In this document: in pieces, positions 58,738 to 64,000 of the stretch | Layout of the letters: each line of letters starts with the position of its first letter | Position numbering within the stretch: position 1 is the first letter of the stretch | Source of the DNA: Patiria pectinifera | Lineage: Eukaryota > Echinodermata > Asteroidea > Valvatida > Asterinidae | Assembly: GCA_029964075.1 (NCBI GenBank) | Contig: CM057140.1 | Location: 11,612,643-11,676,642, forward strand | Direction: 5' to 3' | DNA length: 64,000 nucleotides | Notes under the pieces: model-generated | Databases searched by the model: none | What the model was told of the DNA's origin: nothing | What the model saw: the letters and a program-made list of their open reading frames with translations, nothing else | Translations under genes and position numbers: made by a program

Positions 58738-59097
58738 GAGTGCCGTGGTCTTGTGGTCTAGAGCATTTAACTCTTGGTCTGCGGGTAATTCTGCAGGTTG
58801 TGGGTTTGAGTCCAGCCTGGGGTCATGGTGTGTGTGCCCTTGGCCAAGGCACTTTGTCACTCATTGCTTTTCCACCCAGGAGTAAATGAGTACCTGTGAG
58901 GGCAGAGATGGGTGTTTTTTGCGATTGGTTTCAGCTGCCTTGCGCCGAAATGGCTGTACACTGAGATTGTATTTGGAATGTTTCAATTTATTGGCCCAAT
59001 GATCAGGGATAATAATAATGTAAAGCGCTTTGATTTTAGTTTAAAGCGCTGGATACATGCTAATACCCATTTTTATTAGTATTATTATTATTTATTA
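58738..59097 (+). mobile_element. tRNA-derived SINE, distant family 1 copy
   Basis: TGTGGTCTAGAGC (A box) near 58752 and GGGTTTGAGTCC (B box) at 58802-58813, then CTTGGCCAAGGCACTTTG, and an ending AAAGCGCTGGATACATGC followed by ATTATTATT repeats. Inside the first intron of the secreted-protein gene, in the same orientation. Confidence 0.75.
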
Positions 59098-59159
59098 ATG
59101 ACACCCCTAATAAACTAGAAGAGTTGAGTTAAACAATTTTAAGCATTAAAAGCATTAAA

Positions 59160-61280
59160 GGGCGTATCTAGGACCAACTGTTCGGGGCGGAGGGAGGGGG
59201 GGGGGGCGCAACCGACCAGCCGGCCGTTGCAGAAATCCGAAGGGGCCCGGCTGGACCTCATTTTGAAGCTATCTGATTTTTTTTAATCTCCCTCTTTCTT
59301 CATATTTCACAAATCTACATCGATTTAGAAGCTGTCTTCACTCCCTTTCTGGATTAATTACTTTTTTTAATGGACACTTGTTGGGATAGAGGGGCGTGGT
59401 CCAGGTTGCCCCACCCCCTTTAATTCCACCTTTGCTACCGTCAATGGGACAAAAGTATCAGATTGTTTTCAAATGATGAATCTGCTTGTAATATAAATTT
59501 CAGATCTAAAGTTTAATTGTCATCTTCGCACTCGTACTATACATTACGAAAACAACGCCCGTTGCACGTTGGAGACCAACATTACTACGCTCCTGCAACG
59601 CCTTTCGGCCTTTGCTCCACCTTCAATTAGCAGATTGGTTTCAAATGATGAATCTGCTCGTAATAATTTCAGATCTTTCAATTGGATAATCTTTGCCGCT
59701 CGTATTACATTAAGGAAACACCACAAGTTTGAGACCAACATTTAATAGAGCGCTACGGAAAAACAGAAAACAAAGCCCCACATTGGCAGACTATCGCGGC
59801 AGCGCCAAAGATATGACGCTGTCACGACCGTTCATCGACTTGAATCACGTCCAGGCCAAAGTCGATTTGTCGAAGGTTAAACCGTTTTGCTTCTCCAAGT
59901 CCAAACCCTGAAGAAGAAAAAAGGCCACTTGGGGGTTACAACGCAGGAGTTGTAATTAATCCAATTTAAAACTGTTCATTTAAATTGTCTAGTCAGCTGC
60001 ACGTCGTGAGCGCGCGCACTTTCAGTGCACAATTTTGTACCTTAATCAGGCGTACAGGGTGACCTCCGGAAGAAGCGACACAAAGAAATAAGTGTCTTCT
60101 GTTCGATTCCTCTTTAATTTTGAGAAGAAAACTGTAGGCCTAATCATCCTCGACCCTTGACGGCCTTGGCCTTTTTGGTATGGCGCTGATCGAAGCAGTT
60201 GAGATGCCACGGTCTGACGGGCATGCCACCGAGTGTAAATTTAAATTAGACGAAACGGACGGCAACTTCCCCAACGAATACGGCTCTGGAAAATACAGTG
60301 CATGTAGCCTTGCTGGAGTGCGATTGCGACCGGTCGAAGAGGATCGAATCCCCGTGGGCAGTCTGCAGTTGACCTTGGCAAAGGAGAAAATTCATATTTT
60401 CGAAGTCAGTATTAAATGTTGCGATTTTCAACCTTTCATCACAATAGCCTCTTCACAAGGCCATTCGTCGCTTTGAAGTTAAATTCTTAACCAAACGGCG
60501 ATATTCAGCGTGATGAGGCCCACGGAGCTGATGAGACCCGGCACCCATAGTGCCAACGATCGAGTGGAGGTCAGGAGGCCTTTTGCAATTACATTTGGCT
60601 GGGTCGTTATCGATTTCGTTTAATATATCATGAAAATTAATCAAGAGGATCAGATAGTTATACTGGGATGTTACCAAGCAAACAACTGAACGAGAGGAAT
60701 CAGCATAGGGCGTTGAACTGCATTAATACGCATGTCACGATGGCCTTGTCATGGTAATTACCGAGGCGTAGCCCTTATACAGTATATGCCTCCCCCTCCC
60801 CCCCCCCCAAAAGTGTCCGCCTACAAAACTACAAAACCATCAGGCCTTTTTTTTTGATTGTGCAGATACCTAAGCCTTTACCTCAACCGCTATAGGAGGT
60901 TCATTGAATTCACTCACGCATTACTACCGTGACACTATTGCCATTTAATCACAACAACATTATTGGACTCTGTGACCAAGTTCCTTGCCTTACTGTCCAG
61001 TCTTACTTACTTACTGTGCCATCAGTCATCATGGCAAGACATCAGTTTAATGCTCCAGGGCAAATGATTCCATTCGCAAACCACATCAGCCTTTTTTCCC
61101 CTCAACATGCAGGATTTTACACAGCTTATGCATAACAATTGTTTTTCTCCAGGCGAGTGTTTGTTGGAGAACGCACCCTATACTGGACCTGTGACCAAAA
61201 AAAACCGTCCAGAATCTCGACTAATGGTCAATAGGCTAGGCGCTCCCTGTATGAAAAGGACGGACATCTCTTGGGGACGT
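59160..61280. other. Intron DNA of the secreted-protein gene, no exon seen
   Basis: Contains a G-rich tract (59190-59206), a duplicated AATGATGAATCTGCTTGTAAT segment (59473 and about 59645), a C run at 60790-60808, and unique GC-balanced blocks at about 59790-59905 and 60130-60475. The last has an open frame of 98 residues from 60180 with no recognisable features. It could equally be a regulatory block. Confidence 0.4.
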
Positions 61281-61520
61281 CTCTATAGAAGTACCATTGG
61301 TCCGAAGTCCCATTGGTCCGAAGTCCCATTGGTCCGACGCCCCATAGGATTAGGGCTAGGGTTAAGGTTATAGGGTCAGTCAACCTGAACCAGCGGAACT
61401 ACACAATATTATAGTTTCATCGGACCAATATGGGACGTCGGACCAATGGGACGTCGGACCAATGGGACGTCGGACCAATGGGACGTCGGATCAATGGGAC
61501 TTCGGACTATCGAGACGTAA
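61275..61520. mobile_element. Fold-back element of 16-bp GTCGGACC units
   Basis: Left arm: three to four units of ATTGGTCCGAAGTCCC type (61294-61342). Right arm: five units of GTCGGACCAATGGGAC (61423-61510) in inverted sense. A centre (61343-61420) includes TTAGGGCTAGGGTTAAGG. Outer ends GGGGACGTCTCTATAG and CTATCGAGACGTAACC are near-inverted. Same architecture and GTCGGAC core as 27753-28066, but a different unit sequence. No clear target duplication found. Confidence 0.7.
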
Positions 61521-62740
61521 CCGAGAGTCTTGACTTATGAGAGCCTTGGTTTGGATGCTTATTGTGCATTTCATCAATGTGTCGGTCATTTCTTCGAATA
61601 CCCGGTTCCAGTTAAAGGGAGCTTCAATATATCCCATACTACTGCACTCAATACTGCAAGATGTGTCAAGTCCTTAAACGACTACTGTTAATTGTGATCA
61701 GCTTAAGATAACGTTACAGTCCGGGCGGTGAGAAACATTATTGCAACTCGTTAAAATGTGAAACGACTCCATCGGGCCTAATTAAATTGTCTTGACAACA
61801 TGCTGTATTATTGAAGTCAGTGGCGCTATTGGCTTTCATTGCAATGATGATCCCACGGGGACAAAACTGTTCACTCGTCCGACGGTGCTCAGAGCCACTC
61901 TCAACCCGAGATCGACATGACATGCACTTCCCCTTACAACATCAACGCCTTAACTCTTACCACAACAAAATCTTAAAGTTGGGACATCAGTTTTCCGTTT
62001 TATCCATGCATGGATGATGACAATGTTCATTATCGCGGTAGCAGGCCAGCCGGATATTAACGGTCGTAATCTAATACACGGGAAAGCTGGGTAAATGTAG
62101 CAAGACTGCTGTTGAATATAATTGGAAGTGTCGCATACCTAGATAGTGTAAAAATGACTGCTTGTTTTGATTTACGCTAGGCTTGCGTTGATACCCGTTC
62201 TTTATATATTTCTGTTTTGGCAATATTTTGTTTAACAATATACATGTAATTAGCTTTACAGAAAGGAGAGTGCCGAATAACACTGCAGGTGAACAGAACA
62301 ATATTGCTTCTTTAATGGAATATCTTCCTGAATCTTTCATTAACTCAGAAAATGTTTAAATGAAAAAGGTCCAGCCACTTGTGAAATTCGTTTAATCGAA
62401 TTGTTTCTGGAGTCACGAGTGTGACTAAGTACAGCCATAATTATGTGGGAGATGCTGCGCAGGAATCTCTTAAATTGCATCTGTCACAACAAAAACATTT
62501 GATAAACCTTCAGAAAAAAAATCTGCAGATAAAAGTTGCCTTCGTAATCATTTTGATTCTTAAGTTTTTCTTGGTACAACTATTTGGTTACTCAAAGTAC
62601 ACTGATTTTCTCTCTTTCTCCCCTCCCCGCCCCCCCCCCCTCATTTCCCGCTGTATCCCACCCCTTCCTCCTCTTCTTTAGCCTTCCTGTAAAGAAGGAG
62701 CCTCATTATTTATGATCTTTAATTTCTGGTCTCTCCACTA
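61521..62740. other. Intron DNA before the signal-peptide exon
   Basis: No exon recognised. The last 150 bp before 62742 are pyrimidine-rich (CTCTCTTTCTCCCCTCCCCG, then a C run) and could strengthen the CCACTAG acceptor. Confidence 0.4.
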
Positions 62741-62741
62741 G

Positions 62742-63834
62742 ATGGTAACCTGCATCATGATTCGTGCTGTGTGCATTCTCAGCTTGCTCTGCTTGGTACC
62801 CTTCCTGCCTACGTCCTCTGCGACATACGTATCAAGAAACAATTTCCGTAAGTTTACCTTCATGTCTTATCCGAGCCGCAACTGAAACTCAGTTAACTGA
62901 AAACGGAGCATTGTTGTGTGAGCGGGGCTAATTAGACACAGTGGAACTTTCAATACACGTACCTCTTTCAACCTCGTCCAATGCATGCATAGACACGGGG
63001 GAAAATTTCAATATATGCATGTTCCACTTTCAACCTCGTCTAAGGCATCTCATTGCAATGGACGAAGACAGCATTGAATTCAACTCAGCCCCGTTGACGA
63101 GGTTTATACATGGCCAGTCGATATTCGTCGGTGTACTGTATTGTTCCAGATTTTGTTCTCATCTTGCAAATCATGCTTGGCCACTTTTGGGAAAATTTGT
63201 TTAAACGTAAGTGCAAAAGTTGGTTGACCTTGGCCAGGATAGGCCACCGTACCACAAATTTCGACTTTTGTAAACCAACCTCCATTTGTCCTTCTAATTC
63301 TAAAGTTGGCTAACATTTAAACAAAATCGAAAGCTTTATGAATTACAAATTATTCTATTTCTTGTTTCCGTGTTTTGAAACACAGAGCTGAGCAACTTTG
63401 GCGGGACCTCCCGCGACGTATCCTGCCGTTCAATAGTTACCGGTGGGGGCGTGATCAAGCTGATGAGTGGCCAACGCCGTGTGATTGGATGTTACGAGTA
63501 CACGTGCCCGGCCAGTGGTCTGATGGAGAGGAGGAAGTTAGTATAAATTTGCATTTTTGCATAATTATAACTACGTGAACGGACTGAATCGAACACCAGT
63601 AGTCACGTAGTCACCTGTAGTCCTCGCTCCTGTTTGCAAAGTTGACTTTCCCAATCAGGGTGTTTTCGAAATGTGTGCTCCTTTGATCTGTTCAGAATAA
63701 TTCCATGCAGTAAGTTGGAGCAGGCAATGATTTTGGTTTTCATTTTGTATGGGCCAAATATAATATTTTGATTAATTTATTGATCTTCTTTATTTTGTTT
63801 CGGCAGAGTCGACAGTTTCTTCAGGAAGTGCTAA
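62742..63834 (+). CDS. Predicted 94-residue secreted cysteine-containing protein (3 coding exons)
   Basis: Coding exons 62742-62847, 63386-63536 and 63807-63834 join in frame (stop TAA 63832-63834). The first ends at TTC C|GTAAGT and the acceptor is CACAG. The second donor is GTTAGT (weaker); ignoring it, the frame stops three codons later with the sequence otherwise unchanged. Residues 1-27 form a clear signal peptide with a hydrophobic core (VCILSLLCLVPFLP) and a likely cut after TSSA. The mature part has four cysteines (49, 71, 76, 94), a GGG stretch and two polybasic sites (GQRR, ERRK). Between those sites is VIGCYEYTCPASG, with a six-residue Cys-Cys ring. No homologous family recognised; a hormone or cysteine-rich secreted factor is possible but unproven. 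Confidence 0.6.
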
Positions 63835-63968
63835 ACGGACATCGTGGCGACGAAAGCCTGGTTTTATGTTGTAGTAAAGGATTTTTTTAAAGAACCCTGC
63901 ACTAGTTTTTTGGAAATGTTTCATGCAGTACCAGTACCATGCCACTCGTGTTTCTTCGGCGCTTGAAT

Positions 63969-63974
63969 AATAAA
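63969..63974 (+). terminator. Polyadenylation signal AATAAA for the secreted-protein gene
   Basis: AATAAA lies 135 nt after the predicted stop and 26 nt before the window end, a fitting 3' UTR length for a small secreted protein gene. It supports the transcript being nearly complete in this window. Confidence 0.5.
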
Positions 63975-64000
63975 CCACTTCGGTATTCCAAAATAGTCTG

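Noticed and set aside
18740..58813. B-box-containing segments as functional tRNA genes
   Set aside because: They do not fold into a complete cloverleaf with a 3' acceptor arm and continue into SINE bodies with ATT or AT-rich tails.
60180..60476. 98-residue plus-strand open frame starting with ATG
   Set aside because: Lies in an intron of the secreted-protein gene, no family resemblance, no convincing acceptor or donor; a regulatory block is as likely.
62742..63834. Calling the secreted protein a vasotocin/oxytocin precursor
   Set aside because: The CYEYTCP ring is suggestive, but neurophysin, correct placement after the signal peptide and an amidation/cleavage site are all missing.

Overview
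This is eukaryotic, metazoan DNA: genes are split by GT-AG introns of roughly 100 bp to several kb, there is no operon structure, and the introns and spacers are full of small transposons, tRNA-derived SINEs and simple repeats. The proteins look like those of an invertebrate deuterostome (clear LRRK1, ENPP4/5 and CEP43/FOP relatives). I lean towards an echinoderm, with hemichordate or lancelet as alternatives; this is inference, not something the sequence proves.

Layout. (1) 15-15765, plus strand: the last 18 coding exons of an LRRK1-type ROCO kinase (ROC GTPase, COR, kinase, WD40-like tail); its ankyrin/LRR N-terminus lies upstream of the window. (2) 15766-23625: convergent spacer with a Harbinger-like MITE, a SINE and other repeats. 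(3) 23626-31714, minus strand: a complete five-exon ENPP4/5-type membrane phosphodiesterase of 503 residues. (4) 31715-32291: a 577-bp divergent promoter. (5) 32292-47062, plus strand: a complete fourteen-exon CEP43/FOP centrosomal gene of 503 residues carrying a LisH region and two EF-hand loops. (6) 47063-58195: an 11-kb spacer, mostly repeats with a few unique GC-rich blocks. (7) 58196-63974, plus strand: a textbook CCAAT/TATA/initiator promoter, a non-coding first exon, and a predicted 94-residue secreted cysteine-containing protein ending just before the window does.

The genes serve different cell functions (signalling kinase/GTPase, extracellular nucleotide or phosphodiester hydrolysis, centriole/cilium anchoring, a secreted peptide). 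Only ENPP and CEP43 are likely to share regulation, through their head-to-head promoter.

The most unusual content is the repeat landscape. A set of elements is built from one short word repeated in both orientations, and the word differs between subfamilies while staying constant within each copy (GTGGAC, GAGGAC, GTGGAGAC, GGGGAC). Two fold-back elements are made of 16-bp GTCGGAC units, one with a perfect 8-bp target duplication. An inverted pair of 0.5-kb elements carries 28-bp perfect palindromes with a compensated base change. All exon joins were made by eye from splice consensus and reading-frame continuity; the phases add up exactly for all four genes.
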